Assembly (NCBI RefSeq): GCF_038096175.1
Contig: NZ_CP151099.1
Coordinates: forward strand, 3,226,501 to 3,290,500
Source of the DNA: Nostoc sp. UHCC 0302
Lineage (GTDB): Bacteria; Cyanobacteriota; Cyanobacteriia; Cyanobacteriales; Nostocaceae
Length of the DNA: 64,000 nt
Direction: 5' to 3'
Shown here: positions 1 through 8,095 of the stretch, one piece after another
Position numbering within the stretch: position 1 is the stretch's first letter
Layout of the letters: each line of letters begins with the position of its first letter
Translations under genes and position numbers: made by a program
Notes under the pieces: generated by a model
Database searches by the model: none
What the model was told of the DNA's origin: nothing
What the model saw: the letters and a program-made list of their open reading frames with translations, nothing else

Positions 1-219
1 AGCAATGCGTTGAAAGAGAGTCGGTGCGATCGCCACATATCCATCTTTGGCAAACTTTTCAGCGACTTCCCGAATGTGAATATTTACCCCAAAAATTTCC
101 TGAATCACAATCACAGCAGGAAACTTTCCCTCTTTTGCAGGTTCAGCTAAGTAAGCGTCAATTTGCAAATCACCGTTAGGAACTTTAACTTGACTAGTGC
201 GAATTTCTGTGTTTGTCAT
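1..219 (-). CDS. Dienelactone hydrolase family protein (N-terminal part)
   Basis: Reading on the minus strand from the ATG at 219, the first 73 residues begin MTNTEIRTSQVKVPNGDL and contain the stretch VIVIQEIFGVN, typical of the dienelactone hydrolase (carboxymethylenebutenolidase) family, where the conserved Glu of QEIFGVN helps hold the catalytic Cys. The frame is open to the window edge, so the Cys-Asp-His triad lies outside. These are cytoplasmic alpha/beta hydrolases acting on lactones or esters; the substrate cannot be told. The gene is divergent from the VOC gene. Confidence 0.85.
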   Translation of the reverse strand, partial: MTNTEIRTSQVKVPNGDLQIDAYLAEPAKEGKFPAVIVIQEIFGVNIHIREVAEKFAKDGYVAIAPTLFQRIA

Positions 220-456
220 TGTTAGGAATTAGCTCGCAATTGCTTTGAAAACTGGATTTTGTATGGTAAGTTTTGTAAAAACTACTTAAACCTTACCGAT
301 ATACCGTAGTTTAAGGAGTAGTATTTCACAAACAATGTGCAAAGGCAAGTCCTTATTTAAGAAGGGAACAGGTTACAGGTTATATGGGATAGTTCTTTTT
401 TCTGTTCTCTGTGGCCTGTCCCCTAAATTCTGATCTATATCAATGGGAGAATGAAA

Positions 457-891
457 ATGGCGCTGAAGGCAGTTCATCATGTACAAGTGACATACCCTCT
501 TGAGGTGGAGAATGCAATGCTGTTTTTTTACAGCAAAGTGTTAGGATTAACTGAAATTCCTAGACCGGATGTAATCAAAAATGAATCAGGAGCGTGGTAC
601 TTACTGGGAGACATAGAAATACACGTTAGTACAGAGAAAAACACCAATAACCAAACATCTAGACGACATTTTTGTTTCCAAGTCGATAACTTGAATACTT
701 TTAAAGAACACCTAAAAGCACATGGAGTAGAAATTATTCCAGATCAACGGCCACTTCCAGGATACATTCGGTTTTTCCTGCGCGATCCTGGTGGTAATCG
801 TATAGAGATTGCAGAGTTAATCAAAGGTTCAACTGTAAAACTAATAGCAGATGAGTTGTCATTTGACAAACCATCAGTAGTAGTAAGTTAA
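457..891 (+). CDS. VOC (glyoxalase/bleomycin-resistance) family protein
   Basis: A 144-residue single-domain vicinal-oxygen-chelate protein. It starts MALKAVHHVQVTYP, has the first metal-ligand type His near the N-terminus, and the C-terminal motif RFFLRDPGGNRIEIAE with the usual terminal Glu ligand. An in-frame ATG at 451 touches the GGGAGA ribosome-binding sequence (445-450), so the ATG at 457, six bases downstream, is the better start. The family includes glyoxalases, dioxygenases and antibiotic-binding proteins; which one is not resolved. Confidence 0.85.
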   Translation: MALKAVHHVQVTYPLEVENAMLFFYSKVLGLTEIPRPDVIKNESGAWYLLGDIEIHVSTEKNTNNQTSRRHFCFQVDNLNTFKEHLKAHGVEIIPDQRPLPGYIRFFLRDPGGNRIEIAELIKGSTVKLIADELSFDKPSVVVS

Positions 892-1236
892 ATGAAACTT
901 TCCGATTAAACAATGTCCAGTAGAATTCAGGTGGTCGCACCTGCGCTCGGCGACCACCGAGCGCACTTGTGCTGAGCATAGCCAAAGTAGCCGAGGTGAG
1001 TCAGGAGTCAGAATTCAAGAGTAGAGACGCGATTATACTCTTACGACAAGCCGCTCTTCGAGCGTCTACGCGTCTCTACAGAATTCAGAAGTAAAACAGG
1101 CTTTTTACCTAACTTTACTTCGACTACTTCGGCTGCGCTCAGTACAAGTATGCTCAGTAACCATAAGACATATATTATGTACTTCACTTCTTTGAAATAC
1201 GCTGTAGACATATGAACAATCTACGCATTTTGCAGT
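892..1236. other. Intergenic region with palindromic repeat
   Basis: No convincing gene. The region holds a dispersed palindromic repeat (1021-1079) and GC-rich imperfect inverted repeats around 930-1000 and 1120-1150. A short peptide from an ATG at 1212 stops at 1260 and is out of frame with the following GNAT gene. Confidence 0.6.
1021..1079. repeat. Dispersed palindromic repeat, long form
   Basis: Starts GTAGAGACGCGATTATAC and ends GCGTCTACGCGTCTCTAC, so the ends are inverted repeats. Near-identical copies lie at 4332-4390 and 13084-13142, and a short perfect palindrome at 3049-3076 keeps only the ends. All are intergenic. Likely a non-autonomous repeat or REP-like element. Confidence 0.8.
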
Positions 1237-1779
1237 TTGCTATGTGCGTGGACTTTAATTAATACCAAAATTATGTGGATTGAAGCTGCATCTGCGGAAC
1301 ATCAGAGAGCCTTTGACGAATGGGGTAAATGCGATCGCCTCGAAATAAAAACCTGTCGTCCTATTATTGACGGTAAAAGAATTCCCGCAAGTCATGAAGC
1401 AATAGTTTTTGCATTTTTAGCTGATGGATTAGAAGAACCTGTGGGTAGATTCAGATATTTTGATATTAATCCCCGTAATCGTTCGGCAGAATTCGGATAT
1501 ACAGTCAACCCAATATATAGAAAGCAGGGTATGGGGACGAAGATGTTGATTACTGCTATAAATCAAATATTTTCAACAACAGAAATCAATAAATTATATT
1601 GTCAGACTGCTGCTTTCAACATTGCCTCAGTTAGGCTACTCGAAAAGTTGTGTTTTTGTAGAGACGGAATTTTGAGAGAGCATCACGAGTTAAACGGAAA
1701 GTTATGGGATGATTATATTTACAGCATTTTACGTAGCGAGTGGGAAAATAGGAAATTTTTTAATAATAAATTTACTTAA
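1237..1779 (+). CDS. GNAT family N-acetyltransferase
   Basis: The protein has the acetyl-CoA loop of GNAT enzymes in the form YRKQGMGTKML, following the beta strand EFGYTVNP, and the downstream motif NIASVRLLEKLCF of RimJ/RimL-type acetyltransferases. It probably transfers an acetyl group from acetyl-CoA to a protein N-terminus or small amine; the substrate is unknown. The start is uncertain. The ATG at 1237 has no clear ribosome-binding site, and the recognisable domain begins around the ATG at 1273 (MWIEAASAEHQ). Confidence 0.8.
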   Translation: MLCAWTLINTKIMWIEAASAEHQRAFDEWGKCDRLEIKTCRPIIDGKRIPASHEAIVFAFLADGLEEPVGRFRYFDINPRNRSAEFGYTVNPIYRKQGMGTKMLITAINQIFSTTEINKLYCQTAAFNIASVRLLEKLCFCRDGILREHHELNGKLWDDYIYSILRSEWENRKFFNNKFT

Positions 1780-1891
1780 AATATTAACATTAAACAGAGT
1801 AATTCTAAATTAGTTGTAAAATTTATTAAGTAGTAAAATCTATCTATAAATTGTTTACAAAAATTAGGCTGATATAGAGGTAAATTAAGTT

Positions 1892-2914
1892 ATGGCAGAT
1901 TTAATTAATAAACAAATTTTACTTAAAACCCGCCCAGTTGGTGAGCCAAAAGAGAGTGATTTCGTATTAGTAGAAACGCCAACTCCAGAACCGAGTGAAG
2001 GCGAAATACTGAGCCGTACTGTTTATTTATCTCTCGACCCTTATATGCGTGGTCGCATCAGTGCAGGTGAGTCTTATGCTGCATCAGTCGAGTTGAACTC
2101 AGTTATTGTAGGTGGAACAGTTAGCCAAGTAATTAAATCAAATCATCCTCAGTTTCAAGTAGGAGATTTTGTTCTTAACAGTAATGGTTGGCAAACTTAT
2201 GGTGTCTCCAAGGGCGAAACGCTGCGTAAAATTGATCCAAGTCAGGCTCCTTTATCTTATAGTCTAGGTGTACTGGGTATGCCTGGTTTCACTGCTTATG
2301 CTGCTCTTTTGGATGTAGGTCAACCTAAAGAAGGTGAAACTGTTGTGGTTTCAGCAGCTTCAGGTGCTGTTGGCGCAGTAGCAGGTCAAATTGCCAAAAT
2401 TAAAGGTGCAAGAGTAGTAGGAATTGTTGGGAGCGACGAGAAGCGGGACTATATAGTTAAGGAATTAGGTTTTAATGCTGGTATTAACCGCAAAACTCAA
2501 GAACTTTATCCAGCACTCAAAGAAGCTGCTCCTAATGGCATTGATGTTTACTTCGACAATACCGCAGGGGTGATTTTAGAAACGGTATTGCAGCAGATCA
2601 ACCTTGGGGCAAGAATTCCATTAGTAGGTTTGATTTCGCAATACAATGCTACATCTTCTCCTCCAGGGCCAAACTTAATGCCTTTGCTAATCAAGCGGGC
2701 TTTAATTAAAGGGTTTCTAGTTAGCGATTACCAACATCGCTTTGATGATTTTTTGCGTGATGTTTCTGGATGGCTGCACTCAGGTGAAATTAAGTATAAA
2801 GAAGATGTGGTTCTTAGTTTGGAGAATGCACCGCGTGCTTTTATCGGTTTGCTGCGAGGCGAGAACTTTGGCAAGCTGATTGTTAAGGTGAGTACAGAAG
2901 AGAATGGGGACTAG
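1892..2914 (+). CDS. NADP-dependent oxidoreductase, CurA/zinc-free MDR type
   Basis: A 340-residue medium-chain reductase of the zinc-independent CurA/leukotriene B4 dehydrogenase group. The N-terminus has RPVGEPKESDFVLVE and LSLDPYMRGRIS, a hallmark of the group. The Rossmann motif is AASGAVGAVAGQIAK at about residues 155-170, followed by VGIVGSDEKRDY, which suits NADPH binding. Structural zinc cysteines are absent. It likely reduces the double bond of alpha,beta-unsaturated carbonyl compounds in the cytoplasm. It stands alone; a GGGACTAG-type tandem tract begins at its 3' end. Confidence 0.93.
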   Translation: MADLINKQILLKTRPVGEPKESDFVLVETPTPEPSEGEILSRTVYLSLDPYMRGRISAGESYAASVELNSVIVGGTVSQVIKSNHPQFQVGDFVLNSNGWQTYGVSKGETLRKIDPSQAPLSYSLGVLGMPGFTAYAALLDVGQPKEGETVVVSAASGAVGAVAGQIAKIKGARVVGIVGSDEKRDYIVKELGFNAGINRKTQELYPALKEAAPNGIDVYFDNTAGVILETVLQQINLGARIPLVGLISQYNATSSPPGPNLMPLLIKRALIKGFLVSDYQHRFDDFLRDVSGWLHSGEIKYKEDVVLSLENAPRAFIGLLRGENFGKLIVKVSTEENGD

Positions 2915-2940
2915 GGACTAGGGACTGGGGGCTGGGGAGT
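2907..2940. repeat. Short tandem GGGACTA-type tract
   Basis: A run of degenerate seven-base units (gggacta repeated, then gggggctgggg) directly follows the stop codon of the CurA-like gene. This resembles the heptanucleotide repeats common between genes in heterocystous cyanobacteria. Confidence 0.6.
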
Positions 2941-3048
2941 AAATTCAAAAGGTTAGTTCCTCTGAAAACTGTAGCTAACTCCAGACAGAAACACCCCAAC
3001 ACCCTGAGAAATAAAATCTCAATTATTAGGCAGCATGGGGCATTGAAA

Positions 3049-3076
3049 GTAGAGACGCGATTAATCGCGTCTCTAC
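3049..3076. repeat. Dispersed palindrome, short form
   Basis: A perfect 28-base palindrome, GTAGAGACGCGATT followed by its complement. It matches the two ends of the longer repeat at 1021-1079, so the long form looks like this palindrome with extra internal sequence. Confidence 0.75.
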
Positions 3077-3274
3077 AAGAGTCAAGAATTAGTATTTATC
3101 CTATTTGTCCCCCTTGTCCCCCCCCTTGCTCCCCTGCCTCCTAATAATCCTGCCAAACGATGCTAAGTTATCAAACTCTGGGATGATGAGCTTTTAGCAT
3201 TTAAATTGACAAAATTACTCTATAAAGAGTGATATTTAAGCGATAGGCAGCGATTATCGCAAAGGATAAGGGGC

Positions 3275-3748
3275 ATGATTAAATCTTGGATGGTGATTGG
3301 GGCCGTCGCTTTTGTAGTTGCTCTAGCGGCTAACTTCATTACGCCAAGCGATCGCCAATGGTTCAAACGCTTGCAGCGACCTAGATGGCTAACTTTTGAG
3401 GCAGCAATTCCAATTATTTGGACTGTAATATTTATTTGCGGTGCTTGGTCAGCTTACATTGTTTGGGAAAATGACCCAGGAAGCAATACAACCTGGTTAA
3501 TGATGGGTTTATATCTACTACTGGAAATTGTCACCATTGCCTATACACCTGTAATGTTCAGGCTCCGGAGTCTTAAGGTAGGTACAATTCTTGGTGGCAC
3601 AGGTTTTGTAATCGGTCTTTTATTAACACTTGCTGTTTTGCCTATTTCTGGTTGGGCAGCACTATTATTAGTTCCCTATTTACTGTGGAGTCCTATTGGT
3701 ACTTATACCACTTGGCAGATGATAAGCCTCAATCCTCAAGATGCTTGA
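3275..3748 (+). CDS. TspO/MBR family protein, copy 1
   Basis: A 157-residue integral membrane protein with about five hydrophobic segments and the TspO/MBR signature: WFKRLQRPRW near residues 29-38, then PIIWTVIFICGAWSAYIVW. TspO proteins are tryptophan-rich sensory proteins that bind porphyrins and other hydrophobic ligands in the outer or plasma membrane and respond to oxidative or light stress. The ATG follows AAGGATAAGGGGC. It is the first of a tandem pair with the gene at 3838. Confidence 0.92.
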   Translation: MIKSWMVIGAVAFVVALAANFITPSDRQWFKRLQRPRWLTFEAAIPIIWTVIFICGAWSAYIVWENDPGSNTTWLMMGLYLLLEIVTIAYTPVMFRLRSLKVGTILGGTGFVIGLLLTLAVLPISGWAALLLVPYLLWSPIGTYTTWQMISLNPQDA

Positions 3749-3837
3749 TATTCAAACCAACGAATGATTTAACTCTTGCTCTAAATTGTCAGACTTGCAA
3801 AATATGAGTCGAAAAAACATACAGGCATAGGGTAAAG

Positions 3838-4311
3838 ATGATTAAATCTTGGATGGTTATTGGAGCTGTAACTTTCGTAGTCGCACTTGGTAGTTTCTTT
3901 ATCACACCACGCGATGTCAAATGGTTTGCACAGTTAAGTCGTCCTCGCTGGCTTGTTTTTGAGCCGCTGATTCCACTCATTTGGACTGTGATTTTTATTT
4001 GCGGTGCAGCTTCAGCTAATATTGTCTGGCAAAAAAATCCAGGCAGCATAATTACTTGGCTACTAATGGGTTTGTACCTTCTATTGGAAATTATCACCAT
4101 TGCCTACATACCTCTAATGCTGAGGTTTCGCAGTCTCAAAACTGGAGAAATTATCGGGCTAGTAGGTCTAATTTTAGGCATTGTCCTGGCAATCTCCGTA
4201 TTACCAATTTCTCCACTGGCGACGGGGTTACTCATTCCTTATCTAGTTTGGAGTCCAATTGGTACTTACACCACCGACGAATTAAAAGACTTAAATCCTC
4301 AAGATGCATAG
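3838..4311 (+). CDS. TspO/MBR family protein, copy 2
   Basis: Also 157 residues, and alignable without gaps to the copy 89 bp upstream. Both begin MIKSWMVIGAV, share IWTVIFICGA, GLYLLLEI and SPIGTYTT, and end LNPQDA; by eye about two thirds of residues agree. The porphyrin-binding type Trp/Pro motif is present as WFAQLSRPRW. This is a local duplication. The divergence suggests it is old enough for the copies to have separate ligands or expression. Confidence 0.92.
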   Translation: MIKSWMVIGAVTFVVALGSFFITPRDVKWFAQLSRPRWLVFEPLIPLIWTVIFICGAASANIVWQKNPGSIITWLLMGLYLLLEIITIAYIPLMLRFRSLKTGEIIGLVGLILGIVLAISVLPISPLATGLLIPYLVWSPIGTYTTDELKDLNPQDA

Positions 4312-4331
4312 TAGAGCATGGGGCATGGGGA

Positions 4332-4390
4332 GTAGAGACGCGATTATACTCTTACGAGAAGCCGCACTCCCTGCGTCTACGCGTCTCTAC
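4332..4390. repeat. Dispersed palindromic repeat, long form
   Basis: Second full copy of the repeat at 1021-1079, with the same ends and a slightly different centre (GCCGCACTCCCTGCGTC). It sits between the second TspO gene and the convergent dipeptidase gene. Confidence 0.8.
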
Positions 4391-4441
4391 AAGAGTTAGT
4401 TATTTTTCTCTCATCTCCCTCAGTTCCTCCCTGCAACGCAC

Positions 4442-5209
4442 CTAAACAAAACGCCCATAGCGTGCTGTGACAATATTGGCTGGATTGGATTGATTATTTA
4501 GCCAAGCCCACATTTGATCTCCAAGGGAAAAATGCCACCATTCTTTAGGATTGCGCTGAAACCCAGCTTTTAACATCACATCTCGGAGTAACTGACGGTG
4601 AAGATGATAGTGTTGTGCATTAGTGTGGTTACTATTGGCATAGTAATCGGGATGCGATCGCTCTGACATTTCATCAATCGGTGCACCCATATTCACGATT
4701 TGCCCTACATCATCTACCAGCGTCACATCCACTGCTGCACCCGTACTATGGGGAGGAGGAGTTTTTTTATCCAAACTTGGTACAGCCCAAATTTCGTAAA
4801 CCGCTTCCCAAATTGCTTGGCGTTGATTTGGTGATAACACCGCCTCACTCAGTCCTCTTTCCTGCACTGCTTGGGCAAAGCTATAATCCACCATGAACTG
4901 CTGTACACCTACTGGGCGATAACCATCAAAAATTTGGATACGCCAGTTAGGATGCAGAAAATTGAGATAATTCTGCGCTTGAATCAAATTTTTAATAACA
5001 CTCTGGCGAAGATAATAGGGAGAATGTTCTCCATAAGGCGCACCTAATTTTTTATAAGGATGGGGAGATTCCACTGCAAACAATTCTAAAGGAATCTCCA
5101 TCAACGGTTCACCACACTCAAATATTGGTATCTGATGATAGGGTCTCATCTTCTCAGCAGCAGAGGACTCACGCATTTTAACGAAAACACACGATTTTGT
5201 ATGTATCAT
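4442..5209 (-). CDS. D-alanyl-D-alanine dipeptidase (M15D, VanX-like)
   Basis: Contains the metallopeptidase signature of family M15D: DGYRP, the zinc-binding HSTGAAVDV (His and Asp ligands), and EWWHF with the catalytic Glu and third zinc ligand. It should hydrolyse D-Ala-D-Ala or related dipeptides from peptidoglycan turnover. There is no obvious signal peptide, so it is probably cytoplasmic. The recognisable domain starts at the Met of MRPYHQIPIFE (5149), so an internal start is possible; the ATG at 5209 has a weak GTAGAG ribosome site. This does not imply vancomycin resistance: no VanA/VanH-type ligase or dehydrogenase is nearby. Confidence 0.88.
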   Translation of the reverse strand: MIHTKSCVFVKMRESSAAEKMRPYHQIPIFECGEPLMEIPLELFAVESPHPYKKLGAPYGEHSPYYLRQSVIKNLIQAQNYLNFLHPNWRIQIFDGYRPVGVQQFMVDYSFAQAVQERGLSEAVLSPNQRQAIWEAVYEIWAVPSLDKKTPPPHSTGAAVDVTLVDDVGQIVNMGAPIDEMSERSHPDYYANSNHTNAQHYHLHRQLLRDVMLKAGFQRNPKEWWHFSLGDQMWAWLNNQSNPANIVTARYGRFV

Positions 5210-5236
5210 CAGACTCTACTTTAAGACTATGCTGCT

Positions 5237-6184
5237 TTACTGTTCCCGCCTATTTTCTAATTCAGATAAAAAGCTAATTGTCAAGTCTTCTAGCTTTCTA
5301 GATGCAATAGGTTCTATAAATTTATCTAAAGGATTTAAATCAACTATATAATTACCTATTTGAATTCCAAGCGGTTCTAAATGTTTTCCTGGAATTTCTT
5401 TGTGAATCAGCCCGAATTTTTTATTATTTAAATGAGTAATTAGCCAGGCTACATCGCTATTTTCTCTTGTTTTTTCATCTTTGTATATATCTTTTTCACT
5501 ACCAGCGATTGTATCCTTATTAAATGAGATGAGCGCTGTTAAATTAAATAAATCACTGTTTTTGATAAAGCACTGAGTCTGTTTTCTAGTAGGCAGTACT
5601 CCAAGTCCTACTCTGTCAAGGAAGTGCGCTACAAAAGCTAGAGGTTTAGGTATAGCACTTTGGGTATCACTAATATCTGGTGCTATCAATAAAGACCCTT
5701 GACCTTTAATAGATAACTTTTCATGCTGAATTTTTTGGAGACTATCTTCTATACTTTTTAACTGAATCTCACTGTTTTTAGTACACTCGTCTAAAATATT
5801 TTTGCTGTCTTCTCCGCTTAAAAATTCTAATAGAGTAATATATTTACAACCTAAACTGTGACCAATCCATAAATATTTATTTTTATCCTGATATATATCT
5901 GATTTATAATTTAATTGTTTAGCTATTTTAGTAAGCTCCTCTGCTATGATATTCTGCTCTTGAAATAAACTAATAGCAATAGGCCAGTGACGAAAACTAA
6001 ACCTGAATGGTAGAGCAACTATTGTATAACCTTGCTCAAATATTTGTCTGAAAAAATACCGATAAAATAAAGTTGGGAAACTACCAAAGAAAGCGCCTCC
6101 AATAAACTGTACTACGCCCTTTGGGTTGGGATGAATAGTAACCCAACTGAAGGAAACGGGTCGAAATCTAAATTCTGCATTCAT
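5237..6184 (-). CDS. DUF1350 family protein (alpha/beta-hydrolase-like)
   Basis: A 315-residue protein with the layout of DUF1350, a family of cyanobacteria and plastids. Near the N-terminus are WVTIHPNPKGVVQFIGGAF and YRYFFRQIFEQGYTIVALPF, and at about residue 108 the nucleophile-elbow-like WIGHSLGCKY. The GHSLG motif suggests an alpha/beta-hydrolase fold, but the substrate is unknown. It is AT-rich like its surroundings. It lies 27 bp downstream of the dipeptidase start on the same strand, so the two could be co-transcribed. Confidence 0.82.
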   Translation of the reverse strand: MNAEFRFRPVSFSWVTIHPNPKGVVQFIGGAFFGSFPTLFYRYFFRQIFEQGYTIVALPFRFSFRHWPIAISLFQEQNIIAEELTKIAKQLNYKSDIYQDKNKYLWIGHSLGCKYITLLEFLSGEDSKNILDECTKNSEIQLKSIEDSLQKIQHEKLSIKGQGSLLIAPDISDTQSAIPKPLAFVAHFLDRVGLGVLPTRKQTQCFIKNSDLFNLTALISFNKDTIAGSEKDIYKDEKTRENSDVAWLITHLNNKKFGLIHKEIPGKHLEPLGIQIGNYIVDLNPLDKFIEPIASRKLEDLTISFLSELENRREQ

Positions 6185-6544
6185 ATAAATGTTCCTCGGC
6201 GTTCAATAAATATTTATAGTTTAGAATTACCTCATACTCACGTTCACAGGTATACAGCATTTGTATATCTTAGAGAACGTTGGCTCGGGTAAATTTTACT
6301 TTTGTTGAATAACGGAAGCTACAAAATCAAATCGCAACATTCCGGATAACACCAAGAGATATTTTTTTAAATCTTTAATTTATTAGAGTTTGGCATCGCA
6401 ATTCTAAATTCTTCGGTAAGAACAAAATTCCCGACTTATTTAACAAGTCGGGAATCTAAGCCTTTCGATTTCCATAAATCAAAAAAAATTGCTGTAAAGA
6501 TTACTTATCTGTCTCCTTGTTGAAAGGAACTGATTTGTATTACA
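6185..6544. other. Intergenic region between DUF1350 and yidD
   Basis: No coding signal. It carries the upstream region of the DUF1350 gene and a strong inverted repeat at 6428-6454, which lies downstream of the minus-strand yidD gene. Confidence 0.6.
6428..6454 (-). terminator. Hairpin downstream of yidD
   Basis: A perfect 10-bp stem (TTCCCGACTT / AAGTCGGGAA) with a 7-base loop. On the minus strand it lies about 90 bp beyond the yidD stop and is followed by a short TTTTG. It is probably a factor-independent terminator, possibly working in both directions. Confidence 0.6.
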
Positions 6545-6781
6545 TTACTGCTTTGTTATTTTTTCTACCACCTCTGGTACTGGGTCATAACCACCTGGAT
6601 GAAAAGGATGACAACGGAAAATACGTCGAATTCCCATCCATCCGCCACGCCAGACTCCAAATCTTTCAATTGCTTGAATTGCATACATCGAACAAGTTGG
6701 TTGAAAGCGGCAAGTTGGAGGATACAACGGTGAAATAAACATTCGGTAGCCCCGAATCAACCAAATAAATAATACTTTCAT
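6545..6781 (-). CDS. yidD: Membrane protein insertion efficiency factor YidD
   Basis: A 78-residue protein with the whole YidD signature: a short amphipathic/hydrophobic N-terminus ([19 protein letters not shown]), then [19 protein letters not shown], then [25 protein letters not shown] and the three conserved cysteines. YidD sits at the inner face of the cytoplasmic membrane and helps YidC and Sec insert membrane proteins. Here it is divergent from the phytol-kinase-like gene, not next to rnpA and yidC. Confidence 0.95.
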   Translation of the reverse strand: MKVLFIWLIRGYRMFISPLYPPTCRFQPTCSMYAIQAIERFGVWRGGWMGIRRIFRCHPFHPGGYDPVPEVVEKITKQ

Positions 6782-6839
6782 TGCAGTAACAAAAATCTAA
6801 TAAAGTAGTAACAAAGGTCAAAATTTCTCAGTAGCATCT

Positions 6840-7550
6840 TTGTTGAGTATATTTCCCGGTTTAGAATTAATTCCCCCCTTATGGCTACAAATTGCCATTA
6901 TTGCAGTTTGGGTTTTACTCATACTCCTAATCGCATGGGGTGTAGACCGCTTCACCAATGGCGATTCAGAAATCGTTAGGAAGATAGTTCATATTGGCAC
7001 TGGCAATGTGATTTTGCTTGCTTGGTGGTTAGATACTCCTGCAAGTCTGGGGATTACAGCTTCAATTTTAGCGAGTGTAATCACTTTATTATCCTACCGA
7101 TTTCCCCTGCTTCCTGGTATTAATAGCGTCGGACGCCAAAGTTTGGGAACATTTTTTTACTCTGTCAGTTTCGGTATTTTAGTCGCCTGGTTCTGGTACT
7201 TGCAACAACCCCAGTACGCAGCATTAGGAATTTTAGTAATGACTTGGGGTGATGGACTAGCAGCTTTGATTGGACAGCGCTTTGGTAAACATAAGTATAA
7301 AGTTTTTGATACGCAAAAAAGTTGGGAAGGTTCTCTAACTATGATGCTTGCTAGTTTTGTCGTCAGTAGTTTGATTTTACTGGCAACGCAAGGCAACATT
7401 TGGCAAACTTGGGTAATATCAATGGTGGTGGCATTTATTGCTACTGGTTTAGAAGCTTTTTCATCTCTAGGTATTGATAATTTTACAGTTCCTGTAGGCA
7501 GTGCTGCACTGGCTTTTGCATTAGTTAAGCTAATGATTAATACGTTTTAA
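6840..7550 (+). CDS. Phytol/polyprenol kinase family membrane protein (VTE5/SEC59-like)
   Basis: A 236-residue membrane protein with about six to seven hydrophobic segments. It has the family motif IVRKIVHIGTGN after the first segment and TWGDGLAALIGQRFGKHKYK followed by KSWEGSLTMM, the conserved CTP-dependent lipid-kinase or cytidylyltransferase-like region. Relatives phosphorylate phytol, dolichol or farnesol with CTP; in cyanobacteria this salvages phytol from chlorophyll for tocopherol. It probably starts at TTG (6840 or 6843), since no ATG is present nearby. Confidence 0.85.
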   Translation: MLSIFPGLELIPPLWLQIAIIAVWVLLILLIAWGVDRFTNGDSEIVRKIVHIGTGNVILLAWWLDTPASLGITASILASVITLLSYRFPLLPGINSVGRQSLGTFFYSVSFGILVAWFWYLQQPQYAALGILVMTWGDGLAALIGQRFGKHKYKVFDTQKSWEGSLTMMLASFVVSSLILLATQGNIWQTWVISMVVAFIATGLEAFSSLGIDNFTVPVGSAALAFALVKLMINTF

Positions 7551-7577
7551 TCGCTTGTCTGAACGACAATACGTTTA

Positions 7578-7606
7578 GTAGAGACGTTGCATTGCAACAT
7601 CTCTAC
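7578..7606. repeat. Short palindrome, GTAGAGACG type
   Basis: GTAGAGACGTTGCATTGCAAC followed by ATCTCTAC: a near-perfect inverted repeat with the same ends as the 1021-1079 family but a different centre. It lies between the convergent genes ending at 7550 and 7622 and may serve as a terminator hairpin for both. Confidence 0.6.
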
Positions 7607-7621
7607 ACGCATATCCTCTAC

Positions 7622-8095
7622 TTAATAGTCGTAATAGCGGTGGTGACGGTCATATCTGTAACGATTTTGATAGTACCTACGGTAATGAATGTATAGAGGA
7701 TCGTAAATCCCTTGCTGGTAATATCTGGATCGATGATAATACCGTCTTCGATGATGATATCGGGGATAGTAACCTCTGTGATGGTAATACCTGTATCTTC
7801 GATGATGCGACCGATGACAACGATAGTAACGACGGTGGTTTTTGTAATAGTGGCGGTATTGTTTATTTTTTAATTTTTCTCTCTCAGTTTCCAAATCCTC
7901 CTGAGTTGGGTTTGATTCTGCAACTATAAGCGGTAATGACTTGACCACATCCTGATTTGCCTGTGTCTGGCCAACTGATGACAATTCTTCAGACTTGAGT
8001 AGCATCTGAGATTCATTTGTTGGGGATGCTGTGGCTATCTCAAGTCCAAGGCAACTAGGCAATAATAAAACACTGATTACAAATTTCCAAAACAT
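7622..8095 (-). CDS. Secreted Tyr/His/Arg-rich low-complexity protein
   Basis: A 157-residue protein with an N-terminal signal-peptide-like segment (KFVISVLLLPSCLGLEIATA), a middle with ordinary composition (about residues 25-75), and a C-terminal 80 residues built almost only from Tyr, His and Arg (such as YRHYYKNHRRYYRCH). I do not recognise a named family. It is likely exported; the tail could bind metals, nucleic acid or cell-wall polymers, but that is guesswork. The tail is encoded by imperfect CGATGATAAT-type repeats on the plus strand. Confidence 0.65.
   Translation of the reverse strand: MFWKFVISVLLLPSCLGLEIATASPTNESQMLLKSEELSSVGQTQANQDVVKSLPLIVAESNPTQEDLETEREKLKNKQYRHYYKNHRRYYRCHRSHHRRYRYYHHRGYYPRYHHRRRYYHRSRYYQQGIYDPLYIHYRRYYQNRYRYDRHHRYYDY

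Noticed and set aside
3789-4100. Minus-strand frame opposite the second TspO gene
   Set aside because: Shadow of a well-supported membrane protein gene; no ribosome site and no family.
4442-5209. Vancomycin resistance cluster
   Set aside because: Only a VanX-like dipeptidase is present; no D-Ala-D-Lac ligase, VanH dehydrogenase or VanRS genes.
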